Source of the DNA: Fasciolopsis buskii | Taxonomy: Eukaryota; Platyhelminthes; Trematoda; Plagiorchiida; Fasciolidae | Assembly: GCA_008360955.1 (NCBI GenBank) | Contig: LUCM01008136.1 | Span: 293,369-357,368, forward strand | DNA: 64,000 bases | Direction of reading: 5' to 3' | Shown here: positions 40,955 through 53,500 of the stretch, piece after piece | Numbering within the stretch: position 1 is the stretch's first letter | How the letters are laid out: every line of letters begins with the position of its first letter | Program-made: the position numbers and the translations under genes | The notes under the pieces: generated by a model | Databases searched by the model: none | What the model was told of the DNA's origin: nothing | What the model saw: the letters and a program-made list of their open reading frames with translations, nothing else

Positions 40955-41299
40955 CTAATAGTAGAGACTGAGTTCACTGGAATCACTCGGATTGGGCGGG
41001 TCGATTGGGAGCACAGTCATCAGTATCTCGATCTCCATATCCTTTACTAGGCATGGGCGAGACCGGTCACAAAATCCAGGTGTTTGGGTATAGGGCTTGC
41101 GGTTTTCAACAACAGCTGCTTTCATGAATCTTAATGATGCGATACATAGTATATGACGCTTGATTTTCGAAACAAAATTCTGATGTTTTTCAGACTCAAT
41201 CCTCAGGCCAACGTCTCTAAGCATTTTAGAATCAAACGCGAAACAATTAAACTCGATCTTCTTTGTGATCACGCTTGTTGTTTTACTTATGAAATACAT
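40955..41299 (-). CDS. Candidate coding frame, 114 codons, unknown
   Basis: This ATG-started minus-strand frame encodes 114 residues. The product is mixed and charged, with no poly-residue bias. The last third (from about residue 80) is acidic and proline-containing, with VKDMEIEIL and IDPPNPSDSSELS, and looks more like real protein than most frames here. There is no signal peptide, membrane segment or recognised domain. Length is within chance expectation. It could be a terminal exon, since it ends in its own stop (TAG at 40955-40957), or it may be spurious. Confidence 0.15.
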   Translation of the reverse strand: MYFISKTTSVITKKIEFNCFAFDSKMLRDVGLRIESEKHQNFVSKIKRHILCIASLRFMKAAVVENRKPYTQTPGFCDRSRPCLVKDMEIEILMTVLPIDPPNPSDSSELSLYY

Positions 41300-44200
41300 G
41301 TTCTTTCCTCATAACCAGAACTGATCACTGATCATCTTGAATGCTCAGCTCTTCTGTCTGAAACTGTCAGCCATCAATTTGTATCGGATCCAAGTGTAGA
41401 ACTCGAAATCAAGGGGCAAGAGGTGAATTCACTGTCCAATCGCTTTTTTTATCAACGCATTATCTTAAGCGGAAAATATGTTTATTTTTTGGTGACAACT
41501 TAGCTAGTTTTCTAATACACGAAGACAAACAAAAAACATGTTCAGGTTAAATTTGACTAGATCTCGATCAAAGTTTCACATTGGAAACAAATACAAATTC
41601 GAAGTAAATGTCGAACGTTAGACACGAACTGCCACTTGTGACAAACTGAGGTAGATCAAGCTCACTGTCCCCGGAATAAAGAAGACACCGTGCGGCATGG
41701 GTAGGAATTTCGTGATCCGGAAAACGGCAAAAGCTGATATCAGTCAACAACGGTTATTTCAAAAATTTTTGGGATGGGAAACAGTCAGGGTTTGGTTAGT
41801 TTGGTCAGACTTCTCATCTGGTGTTCGACGGCTTGGTGCTAATTTGAGACGAAAAGGGTGGGATACTCATTGGCTTCAACCAAACCACCTCATGGAGTGA
41901 GACAATCTCTCTGTTCCAGAATGGAATTTGGCATGGAACCAGTTGGTTTTTTGCCCAAGCAAAAGATGACGGAGTTGTTGTGTCAGATATTATTTCTCTC
42001 TTTACATTTACAATCTACTTTAATTTACCAAGCATTGCTTAATGAACACAAAAAAGATTATTTCATCATAAATTATGATACTTCTCATTATTTAAATGGT
42101 CGGGATGTTTTAGATTCTTTCGCCACTTACGTAGATTCTGATGGGACAAACTCTCCTATTCCTCTACAAGTATTTCGCTTGGACGTGTGTAAAATTATCC
42201 CAATTTAGCTACCGGTTTCGCGGTGGGAAGTCAAAAGGAAGGTTTTTGGATATTTATTGCCTTGCTTGACTGAGTGAGCCAAACTAAAATTAGGTAAACC
42301 AACAAATCCGTCTCTGTTTGGCAAGTAATAAAAACAAAGGAAGGCAAAATATGTGAATCCGTTTTCTGCTTTCCCATAGCCCGAAATGTGTGGTGCTTCT
42401 TTAAAATTGCTCCATACGGAGTGTGAAAGGAAAATACGCACCTTTCTGTCTATCTTTGTCGGTAACTTGCATTTCACCTGACCTGCATGATCCAACAAAA
42501 TCCGATCTGTTCAGGACAACCAAAACCATCATTTCGCATTCATCTGATTTTGCAGCCTTATACCAGAAAAGTGACCAAATGGAAATCCGTCTGAAAAGAA
42601 GTGTGATCTGTTTTCATCGGATTGCGTAACGGTTCTATGAATTACGAATCAAAGAGTTAAATACTCATACTCTTCAGTGAACAATTAATGACTTGCAGTT
42701 AGTGGACTGAGGTGCATCCGGGTTCTCATTTGGGATGATGGCTTCTCACCATTTGTTGTAACAAATATGCAAGCCGAAGAGATTAAGATTATATATTTAC
42801 CGAAAGTATGCGGAACTGCATCGAATAAACGATGCGTCTTGCGCAATGCCATCTAGAGTATTCCAAATGTATAAACCAAACGCGGTGGGAGAATATTTGC
42901 AATGAGCTCGGTTTTTGATTACCGTGGGTTTACAAAATCAGGTGACAATTCGAATGTAAAGAAAGCTGTCGAAATGTCCGTTCAATACAAACGTTAGGTA
43001 TTTATTATTGCTGCATCTTTCCCGTTTATCGCACGTCAGGCTGAATTGTGCCTGTGGTTGTACTGGCAGGGTGGGCTTGGTTAGACAACAGACAATAGGA
43101 GATATGCGAAAAGCTGAGGGAACTGGTCCATGTAGTTTGTCTTGCATTGTGCTTCGTTTGCCTGCTCAGTATACGCTTCGTAAAGCCTGAAAATTTGGCG
43201 ATGAGAACTGCAAGTCAGCTGAACCATACAGCAGTAGTTAATTCCAGTGCAACTTTGGAAAAGCCGCTACGCTGTACCTGTGAGCGAACCATAGACCAGT
43301 AATTCGATATTGACTTAGAACACATTTCTTAACTACAATAGGACACAACAACATACGCCACCCAATTCATCGTCCAGTTTATGGACCTAAGCACTAGAAT
43401 ATTGTTATCCAAACAGACTAGGATTTCCCACCTGCATTCTATATATGTATCTATATATATGTGCATATATATAACTCATTTATTCACTTTTCAGCGATTT
43501 TGAATATCATTGTTTTGGCTTAGGTTGAGTTTTCAAAATTTTTGACCTCTGAGATTGGCGTTTAGATTACACACTGAAAGGAATCAACAGGGACATCAAG
43601 TTATTTGCTACTCTGCAAAAAGTTTGCTGCACATTTCATAAATGGTTTTTGCAAGGAAACAGAAACCGAAAGCTAAAAGATATTTCTAAATCTTTGCTGT
43701 TACAAATGGAAGAAAACAAACCTCAGTTACGACTAACTATTTTGAGGATGTCCACCTTCTTCCAGCAGCATTTGGCTGCACCTGTGATGGGCTTATTCAA
43801 GCTTGGCACACAATAAACCGGAGTCACAGTCCCTTAAAATTGCCACGAGGTCATTGAACAATGCATTGTAAGGAAACTAGACCAGCAAACTGTGTATACA
43901 AATCTATCTGATGAAATGAGGTCGTGTGACAGCCGTGTACTGCATAGATGATGCTGGTGTTGATGGTAGATTTTATGGCTTCAGTAATCTGAGTTCAGTG
44001 CTATCTGCATTCCTATTTACATGCCTATCCAAGCCGTAAGGCTAAATTTCACTTGAGGGCTCTATAAGAATAAGCCACAAAAACGGGATATGTGAAGAGT
44101 ATCCACTACATAACAGCGCAGACCGGCACGACTGTGTAACAGTCGAAACGAGACCATCTGCAGATCTTTTTATGTTGGACTGCGTAATTATGGATGACTT

Positions 44201-47200
44201 ACTGAACTGAAAAAGTGGGCAAATACGGACAGGCAAAACGTAAGAACTGATTCCACGCCCGAAACTTTTATTTAACTGGTTATGAAAGCCATATTAAAAG
44301 CACACAATTAATCCAACAAATTCCTTTTCTCGTTGGCTGGCACGTAGGATGGGACAGAGTGCTGCTGGGAGCAGCAGTATAAGTCCAGCGGTGTAAACGC
44401 GTCTGCCGAAATTCGCGATTGACCAGGTAAGCCATAAAGGACAACCGTTAGAAAACATCAACTAATTGGGACAAAACTAATTTGTGTGCCCTGGACCATG
44501 CGGTTGTAATCAACACAATGTATAATTAGGGTAACCGTGAAAAACATGTGCAGTGCAGTCAGTCGTGCGGTTGTGCGACAAGAAACGTCGAAAGTAATTC
44601 CAGTCAGACAGAAATGAAAACTGTGAGGGCTAAATTGCGTACAAGTGGATAAGGTGCTTTTATAAGAGGGTGGATGACAACTAGGCGAACAAGAAACCAA
44701 AAGAAGAGTGAATGCAAGCATGCTTCAAATAAACTTGCAACACATGGGCGACCGTCATTGCCATTTCAATTAGGCGACCGAACCACGTCAAGACAGGAAA
44801 GCATACAGATAGACTACCCAAGTGGGCATCAAACTCCCAGGGTCAAAGAGATTGTCATAGTCAAATCGATAATCGGTAGATTGATAATATCCAGTTGACG
44901 TGGTAGTCGTTCACTCTGGTGGTGGTCGGTAATATCCACGATTGGGGTCACAAACAATCTAACCAGATCTTCAGGGATTAAGTGAACATAAGAGAATCTA
45001 AAGAGGTGGGGATGTATGAGCCTCTTAGTTTATTCGACGGAGTACCAGCACATACGGTTGCCGCTGGAGCATTTGTCATAGAATCGCGAAAGGTTTCTAC
45101 AAGAAAATTAGGTTGAAAAGAAAATAAGTCAACCAAATTTCGAAAAAGCTTCCTCCATTGTCTTGTTCTTATTGGATCACTGCCATCACTAAATGAGTTC
45201 CGAGGAGTTTCCGTATGCGTAAATGCAGGACGAAGTTTGCTGAAATTTAGATTAATTAAATCAAAGAAAAAGATAAATAATCGATTTGTATTACTTGAAT
45301 TGATTCTTGTAACAATTCCTGGGTTAGAAGGTGGTGAGGTTAAATGAAAATTCAGTCAGAGGAAAAGCAAATGACAAACATTCAAGTAGATTTGTGATCT
45401 TTAGTCCGTGGAGAAGCACTTCGATATTTTGTCTCGAAATTCCAAAGAAAGTTCCTCGAGATCAAAACAGCAAGATCAAAGAGGACATTGCTGAGAGAAT
45501 TTAGAAGCAGCTGTTGTTGATGTTCGGACCTGTCTGTCTTAGTTCTACATAATTAGTCGTCCCGGATTTTGATGCGGTATGCAATGTGTGGTGTAATAGT
45601 TCATATTGTTTGTTTGCCAGGTCAACACATGTTGGTTATTTTTTACGTAATAAATTTCCATTGAATTCTGATCAGTAAGCTTTGCAATCCATTCAGAATA
45701 CGATTTACCCAGCCTGGCCCATTCCATGTGCACTGAGATCGCCAAAGAGTGTGAGTTTTTGCTGCGGTAACGTTGATTTCGGATAATTCCTTCTTATCTT
45801 AGCCGTGATTAGGGAAATTTACTCGCGGTCCAATGCTTGGCTGAAGTGTTTTGAGAAGTGTTCCCTTCATGCACCGTTACCTCAGTGGTGTAGTCGTAGT
45901 TTTACGCTACAGTTAACCTAAAAGTACTTTCTTTTTTTACCTTATCCGCATTACGGTGATGACAAGTTGGCAAAGAATACGTATCGAAGCATATGGTGGA
46001 CTGATTAATGAGCATCTGATCGATGTGACCTTCTTATCCGAATACTGCGATTCTACTCGTTTGACAAGCGGTGTAGTTTTACGGATTGTTTAAGACGCAA
46101 AGGTGCCCATTCATTTTAGCTCTCATCATTTACAAGTTTTATGGCACCTGTTTTGATTATCTTCGGTCTAACAAGTACTAATTTGAAGGACTGAATTAGT
46201 TAATTGTTTGCAATTGCATTTATTAAAAACAGTCCGTAAAGTGGCTTGCGAAATATGCTGTGGCCCTTGGAGAAAGGGGAGCAAGATAGACACGTTTTGC
46301 ATCCGATTCGTGGTAAACTGGAACAATCAACTGGCTGTTAGGCATGTGAACAGTATTTTTTTCTTATATGTCTCCATTGCATATGACCATTATAAGATCA
46401 GATAGTCAGTTGCCATCTGAACGGGATCAGCTTCAGATATTAGGGCTTGTGTTGCTCTTCCCAATCAGCCCACGGATTCGAAAGGGAATAAATTACTTTT
46501 TGGTTATAAGGCAGACCACCAGACAACTGCATTGCATATGTGGCTGTTCGGGGCCAACAACCCACTGGGTGGAGCCCAGGTGGGAAACAAACAAAGGCAC
46601 AAGTAAAATATTGCAGATTTGGTCATTTTCGACAAATCGAAATCCAAAGAATCTCCTTGCAGATAGTTCACAATGGATATTTACAACAACTGCTGGTGGA
46701 CAAGATTGAGGTCCATTTACAATTTGTTAACTAAATAGACCATCTTTTGTTGACCAGCAGAGAGACAGATATTGAAGAGGCTATGGGGCACTTTCTTAAG
46801 ACGACAGCCAACAGAATTTTGCTCACTGATTGTGTCCACTAGAATGATTCACCCCGTAAGAGTAAAATTTGGGAGATACACCTGTCTTTCCAAATCCCAT
46901 AATTCTTTGGGTCCGAGAACGCAGATGAAGTCAGGATGTCAACCATTTGACTAAAATCTCCGTTGCCTCTGCGTGAAAAGTAGACATTTAAAGTATTCGT
47001 TATCATCTCCGAGTGTGTGCCTGTGATTTCTTAAACTAACGAGGGTGGTTTCATTGACAAGTGATCTTTTGGTGGTCTTTTGGAATAATAGCGGAAACAC
47101 AAATGTACACACCACAGATCTTTCTAACCAACAATTCGTGGGTGGACGTAAGTCGTCGATCTTTTGTTCGGGTGGTACTGAATTTCTTCAACAAGGCATA

Positions 47201-47205
47201 ACCTT
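41300..47205. other. No recognisable gene
   Basis: The frame 41858-42208 (plus, 116 codons) begins at GTG, not ATG, and has no recognisable domain. Short protein-like snippets occur, for instance 44992-45114 (plus) and around 46760-46843 (plus), but each is under 45 codons and matches nothing I know. A TA-rich microsatellite lies at 43439-43475. Confidence 0.55.
43439..43475. repeat. Imperfect (TA)n / TATG microsatellite
   Basis: The 37-base run is almost all alternating T/A, broken by single G or C bases in a TATATATG-type pattern. Such tracts are unstable and polymorphic in most animals. No neighbouring gene is apparent. Confidence 0.7.
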
Positions 47206-47384
47206 GTAGATATCAGGACGAATGATTTAAGGAGTGTATCGAAAAATCGATGTGTCATGTATTGGTTTTTATTGTGAATGATACAATGTTAATAACAGCG
47301 TCGTTGGTAGATGTAATACGCCATTGTTTCGACTACCGTGGGTAGTTTTTCTCATGGCAAGTTTTAAAATGAATCATTTGGTTG
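47206..47384 (-). repeat. Dispersed repeat family A, copy 2 (longest)
   Basis: This is the longest of three copies. Its minus-strand left half matches copy 1 (AAAACTTGCC-TGAGAAA-ACTACCCACGG). Its right half matches copy 3 (AAACCAATACATGACACATC, then GATTTTTC and TCCTGATAT). Together they define a unit of at least 180 bases. The frame shared by the copies reads LHLPTTLLLT and here meets a TAA shortly after, just before AAAACCAATACATG. The copies may therefore represent the end of an ORF plus a 3' untranslated tail of a transposon, though the family is not identified. Confidence 0.75.
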
Positions 47385-48772
47385 TAAAACTGTTAATAAC
47401 ATAATATCATTCAAAATATAAAGACAAACCTTGTTCGTAATAGGACAGATTGGTAGAAATATTACAACAACAAAGCAACTCTTACAAATCCGCAGCACGC
47501 TATTCGTGATCCGTGAGCATAACTTTCAGTTAGACATTCAGAGAATAACAAAACATTTTAGGTTTGTACGATAAACAAAGTTCGCACGTATACGAGCTGC
47601 CAAAACGGGATGGGGCAATGAGGAAATAAATGAGTTAATGTATCACTGTTTTTTTAATCGATGCAACAAAAATAACTCCTTTAAACCTTGTTTAGAGATA
47701 AGAGTTGCTGTTCTGTTTTCGGCAAGCTTGCTGACTAATAAAGAGACGAATGAACCTCTAACCCTTCGCAGGAAGCCGTCACTAATTCAGAAACATTAAA
47801 ATGTTTTTCAATTGAAATCTGAAAGCAAAAGTCTCGGGTTTGATTGCTTTTTCTGCTTTTAGTTCACAGAAACATAATACAGGAGCTGACTTTGTACACT
47901 AGGAACACCTTTCCATCCATGACCCGTAATTGTCGTATGAATGAATGAAACGAAACGGGAAGTCTTTACCGATTGCCTGTCGAATAGATATACCTGACCA
48001 CAAACGTGAAGTCATCTGGTCATACTTGCACTTAGGGAGCACCAGGCCTGAGTTTAGCTCTCATTGCAACTCATCAATAATGCCTAGCCATCGTCGCATT
48101 CCAGGTCTCAATCCGCCCCATCAGCAAGATAGGTATGTATGTTATCACTGCCCGAATCAGTGCGTCAATTTTCTTCAGGTGTTCAAGAAATATTAGGAAC
48201 AATGTATTGGTTCGAAAATAAACTAAACCGCTCAGCGATTTTTATTTCCTTTACAATAGATCTGATATTCCAGTGCAAAATCAGGAAGTTAACGATAATT
48301 CACTATTTGGGGAAAAATTCAGGAAAACTCTTTGAACTTAATTCAAAACTTTTGACAATTTGTTCGCCAACTCAGGAGAACTTCATTCATTCTAGTTCAT
48401 ATTGGAACTCACTAACGGTTAACCGATAGAATTTCTAAAACATGCTGGGAAATCCATGCGGTACCGAGTGAAATTTTGCAGCAAACCGTTTAGTAAATTA
48501 ATCCTACCTTACATTATTGTTTTGAACAAACTAAGTGATTCTCAAACGAGTCGTCATTTAACTTACCTTTTTGCAAAGTATGAAATCAATGTACAGCGAT
48601 TCACTCCTCATTAAGAATAACCAAAGGGCTATTTCCACAATCTCCGAAATGAAACACGGACTCGAAACGAGGGATTGGGAGTTGAACGTGAGGGGCGCTC
48701 GGTCCAGTGTCTTTCTTCCTAAAAGCTTATCGAAAGGGTGCTAAGCCATGGGGATAAACCACTGGGAACAAT
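47385..48772. other. No recognisable gene
   Basis: Two overlapping plus-strand frames (47945-48196 and 48139-48429, up to 96 codons) are present. Neither shows a motif, and their overlap in different frames argues against both being real. Confidence 0.5.
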
Positions 48773-49063
48773 CTAGGTTAATTTACCGACCAAAGAATTC
48801 GACTCAAATTTGACCTTCCTGCTGTCACTTCTTAAGTCGAAAACCGTGCGTGCACTTCTGATGATATCTGACAAAGGTGAAAAAGCTGTTCGTTGTTCCC
48901 ATTGTTTCTTAGTGATCCGCTCAGCACTGAAGCTACATGGTGAGTGATTCAAACATCGAGTACCAAAATTTGAAGAAAAACTGGAGAATTTCGCCTGGGT
49001 TATTTCGCCTGTCAGATTCGAAAGATTCTCTGTAGTTTCGCCGGATCCAGTAATACGATACAT
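48773..49063 (-). CDS. Candidate exon, unknown product
   Basis: The minus-strand frame starts at ATG (49063) and encodes 96 residues rich in Ser, Thr, Glu and Arg with no low-complexity bias. There is no membrane segment or recognised domain. Near its 3' end the sequence TCG-GTAAAT (GTAAAT at 48786-48781) is a good splice-donor match, so the coding part could stop at 48787 and splice onward. An acceptor is not needed if the ATG is a true start, and internal CAG acceptors are also possible. The length is not significant on its own. The decayed RTE relic begins about 400 bases to the right. Confidence 0.18.
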   Translation of the reverse strand: MYRITGSGETTENLSNLTGEITQAKFSSFSSNFGTRCLNHSPCSFSAERITKKQWEQRTAFSPLSDIIRSARTVFDLRSDSRKVKFESNSLVGKLT

Positions 49064-49469
49064 TCAGAGGGATCATACTAGTTCTATTAAGTGGGAAAAA
49101 TGTCTCTCAAATTCTACACTGAAAACCGAAGTCTTTCGGGTATATTCCTTCTGGGTTTTCTAACTCAATGTTTCCAATCACCCAGTTAAACAACCCAACC
49201 GAATCACATAATGCTGTACAATAGCCGGTGTCTGCCAAATAAATCTTTACTTATCAAGCAAGTTATCCATTGCAGTGCCTTCGGCGTAAATGTCACAGTT
49301 ATTCCGGTTGCAGTGTGGAAACCTGCAGGAAAGAATGGACCATGGACCTTGAAATATAAATCTATTGACACCAACCTTCAACAGATATTAGAGTATTTTT
49401 ATCGGACTGCATCCCAGAGACTTACCACAAAACAATCATTGTGACAGCCTTTATTCCACAATAAGCAGT
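49064..49469. other. No recognisable gene
   Basis: A plus-strand frame at 49211-49444 (77 codons) ends just before the RTE relic. I cannot align it to the part of an RTE reverse transcriptase that would precede the relic, so it is not joined to it. Confidence 0.4.
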
Positions 49470-49945
49470 GGATCGCTACCGATCAAAGGTCAGGTATACG
49501 AGAGGCAAGGAGGTCGTATCGCTCTACGACTCCGAAACATGACCGCTGAGAACAGATGCACGAAGACTTTTGACTTCAAAGTATAGGCAGAATATGGTGG
49601 GAGAATTTTTCGGCTAACTCCTGATCAAGCATAGGTCACCGGGTCCTGAAGTCTAATCTTTAGAACTGATACTAAATCGAAATGATTTTAGAAGGTTGGG
49701 ACGCTTTGAGTATGCCCACAGAACGATTGCTTCTTTGCACGTTGTTTTGCAAGGTAGGTAGTGGTTGAAAGATGGTTTAAGGTGCCATATGATGTCATGA
49801 AAAAAATTACGGGGACTTCAACTAGTGGAGTGGCTCGTGTAGGTGAAGCCAGACCATTGAGTTTTGGTCCACGAGGTTCCTCCAAACGACGTTGGAGACA
49901 ACAGATAATATTGGCTCAGTGATCCAGTCACTGATGGTCTTTCAT
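49470..49945 (+). pseudogene. Decayed RTE-type retrotransposon tail (5'-truncated)
   Basis: Conceptual translation, changing frame as needed, gives in order the landmarks of the region after the reverse transcriptase in flatworm RTE-type elements. These are IKGQVY (49482-49499), SLYDSET then TGA in place of Trp then PLR (49519-49551), IWWENFSAN (49592-49618), GHRVL (49634-49648), LSMPTERLLLCTLF (about 49706-49747), and FGPRG after VARVGEARPLS (49830-49877). It ends with a block matching WLETL-DMA-QW (about 49890-49937). At least two frameshifts and several stops break it. The same landmarks LRM-RL-LF, GPR and TGGAGACA appear in the copy at 63707-64000. No reverse transcriptase or endonuclease part is seen upstream, as is usual for 5'-truncated LINE copies. 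It is a non-functional relic. Confidence 0.72.
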
Positions 49946-50451
49946 TGAAGATTTGTTCGCTTCTAGATAGTTGTTCAACTTGCCGTAAGCATCAAGCCTA
50001 AATAGCAAGTTTGCTAAATACAGCTACTTTGATGGACTAAACCAAATTGTCCTTCCCTAATGCACCCAAAAAAACCAGTTGGGACCGGAACAAAATGTTA
50101 GATTGTCGGAAACATATGGATAATCAGATTGCAGAGGAATCAAACAAGGCTGGGTAGTCAGCAACGACATTTCCAGGAAAAACTAAGTGACATCAGTACT
50201 GTGCTTCCAGGGATCGACATTCTGAGATTAGATTGGACTCGATGCAGTTCTTTTTGGCTGTTTAGAATAAAATAGTCCGACAGTTTCACAATAGATAAAT
50301 GAGAGTTCTTGTTCTAGTAATTCGAGCAGATTTCATTAATATCGGCAACAGGACTTAAATCAAAATCGTTCGTGCTCAAAGCTCCGCGATGATAAACATA
50401 TTTACGAGGATAAATAAAATCCCAGTAAAATATGAATCCTATGCTGAAGAC
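49946..50451. other. Relic flank, no gene
   Basis: Sequence after the RTE relic shows no poly-A tail or recognisable 3' repeat, so the exact 3' end of the insertion cannot be placed. Confidence 0.4.
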
Positions 50452-50565
50452 GATGATGATGATGATGATGGTGCTACTATCATCACCATTTTTATTGCTG
50501 CTCTAAAAATGATGACGTTGATGATGATGATCGTAATGATGACTATGATGATGGATCCTTCTCGC
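50452..50565 (+). repeat. Compound GAT/ATG microsatellite
   Basis: Six perfect GAT units (50452-50469) are followed by a gap containing one ATCATCACC stretch on the opposite sense. Interrupted GATGAT/ATGATG runs then continue to about 50555. A small plus-strand frame crosses it and reads as poly-Asp then Met-rich, a by-product of the repeat. It resembles an old trinucleotide tract that has accumulated substitutions and a local inversion or gene-conversion patch. Confidence 0.8.
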
Positions 50566-53500
50566 TCTCATGACTGATCGAGCTGAGCGTTTGATCCTGC
50601 TCGCAGTCCAACTAACTCGGCTTGTTGACCCTGTCTTGGATGCCTTCTTTGGATTTTATGAAATGGATTGGTTAACTAATCCAAGATTAGTACAGGATAT
50701 TGCAGTGCCTAATTTCTACAGTGTATAAAATGTCGTACCTATATGCTTGCACTGTTGTACTTCGTGAGCTTCTGTATGTGCAGGTATTCGTGTATCCTGT
50801 TATAGCTTGACGTTTTCTTCGCTTTATGAATTGTTAGCAATATAATGTGAAAAATGCACAAAATATAATTCAATAACTTATTCTTTGGCGAGGCAAATGC
50901 CTCATCGTGTTCTTGTCGTCACAGAAATTTCATTGACGTCAAACGAATCGCTGAGTTACAACCAAGCACAGACCGATTCCCAATAAATGAGAGGTTGCTG
51001 AGAGGCCTTTTTTGTGGGAATTAATCGGTCACTTATACTTGGAAAATACTTTCATTCAAATGGTATAGGGCGTAATGCCACCAAAACGAATCATTCACGG
51101 CAGTCAAGGAAGCCTTTCCGTGAAACTTCTGTGTGAGGGTCTTTCCATGATCTGGCGCTAATCTGCATTCGTTCGCCAGCTTGCAAATAAGTAGTTAGAT
51201 AGGGTACAAAATTATATTGCCGATTCATCGGCAACCTGTTTGGCTAGTTGCTCAACACATTGCGTGCATGAAACGTAGCACTAAACGGTATGTTGGAAAA
51301 ATTAAACATGCCTGTTATAAAATGCACAATTACACGCTCAAGTGGTCAGCGAACTGTTTCATCCCACATTGTTGTTCGGCACATCTCTTGTTCGGGAAAT
51401 CCTAACAGATTTCTAGTATATTTTGTAAACGACTTGCTGTTCGAGAGTCTGCTTATCGGTAGAGTTTCCGTCTTCGCTTTCGGACGCGAAGAATGTTTAC
51501 TTGAATCACTTTACTATCGCTCATTCGTCCCTCCGGAAGCCCAGGTAGATTGTTATGTCTCCAACAAAAATAAAGAAAAACGACAACGGAAAACGAACTG
51601 TTCTATCTGACACGTAACAGGAAAAGTAGACGAATGCGCGAATATTGTGGCTGTTTAAAGTATCAAGCTAATAAAGATTGTGATTTCTTAAATACATTGC
51701 CCGAATCCGAATCCATTCTAGACGTTTATGGATCACAGCACTCAAGCACACTGTGCCCGATTTCGCAAATAGTATGTCGTTGCCCTCTGAAATTACTGTC
51801 AAACGATTTTGAAGTTCTTTAGATCCAGAACACTGACGATATCTGGACATTTTTCCTCGTGACTAATACTTGACATACGCACGGCACTGGGGAGATTTAC
51901 CCAACAGATGTGATGCCGTATGAATCGATCACCTTGTAGGTTATGGGCTTAAGTAATCCGAAATGTATTAGAAAGAATGTCGCAAACCGTGCAAACGTAA
52001 CCAGCTTGAATAACCAAAAGTCAGTGCAGAACAACTCAGCATTACTCGTTCTACAAACGTCGAGTTTAGACGTAAGCATATTGCAACAAATGTTCCACCC
52101 TAGTTGATCAATATTCTTAATGTTTAGATGGTGGATATAGGTCCATGCCAAATTGGAATGCATTTCCAGTGAATAGCACACTTTTTTTAATTTTCTAGAC
52201 CTTAAAAGGGTAAAGTTGTGCACTTGACCAAAGCAGCTTTTTTTGTTTCGAAAATGAATGTAACTCGAGGATATTTACAGCTACCGATTGGTCAGTGGCT
52301 TCCTAAGTGTGCACAATCAACCGCTTCCCAGCGAATAGTTCACGGACCGCAATGTTTCAGGCTTTGTGGATTTTAATGGTTAGTTCGTTCGGTGTTATTT
52401 GATAAAACGCCTCTAAGAAGTTCGTTTTGTTCAGAAGAACCATTTGTGATTCGTTTGAGAACAATTATCAATTGGAATTGGACACAAGAAACGCGGCTTG
52501 CCATTGTGCACTTCATTAGTCAACAATAACGAAGTATGTTTGTGACCAAGTTTACTCGGGGTTGAATAATTGGCTGCCTTTCGTTGACAAAACAAGCTCT
52601 TATGTTCTTGAATTAATCCCTAATGCAACTTGCTACTTAGTTTTTGAGAACACGCACTCATTAGGGACATGTCTAGCTGCGTTATTTATAATAATCTTGT
52701 GTTTATCCGACAAGCTCACGGATCATCTTTTACGTGGTTCTCTTGGGAAATGATAGGTGCGTTTCAGTGTTCATAGTTTGTCGGTTAACAAATGTTAATC
52801 TAAGGACCAAAGAACCTGGAAGCCTATGAAGTATGCATACACCTGGCACCAAAATGTCCCCTAAAAGAGTATCTGAATCTTGTGGATCTTTGTGCATATA
52901 CTCGGCCATAGGTATGAAATTACTTTGCACGTGAAAAATACAAACCATCACAATAAAATACTAGTTACTCAGAAGGATGACCAAATCTCAGAAGCGACAA
53001 AGTATATCTGCATGCAGCCAGAATCGATGGCAGATCACGGACAGCCAAAGTATATGGACTACTTTTAAAATATTTTCGCTCACGGGAAACTCACTAGGAT
53101 TTTGGAGATTGTAGACTGTCCAGACAAATACCTAGTACAAACTCCCAGTAGCAATTATCAAAGAACTAATAGGCAGCAGCCTATAAGCGGTCGTGACTGT
53201 ATTCGCCTCCGATGGCGGACATACGAGGCGTGGAGTGCTGCATCACAGACTTCCTTATTTTGACCTATTTGGCGCATTTGTTCTATCTAAATTTCTTATA
53301 ACCGTCACACGAATGGACATGGCTGCGACCAATTCCGACATCATGAAAATTCGAAGAGAATGTTTTGGACGCGATCTTACTACGGGTTTGACATAAACGA
53401 TAGCTTTTAAGGGAGACAAAAAATAAGCTAGAAAATAACAAAAATATTATTGCCGCATTTACTTTCCAGTTAATCCCGCATATTTTCTTTGGAAACAGGT

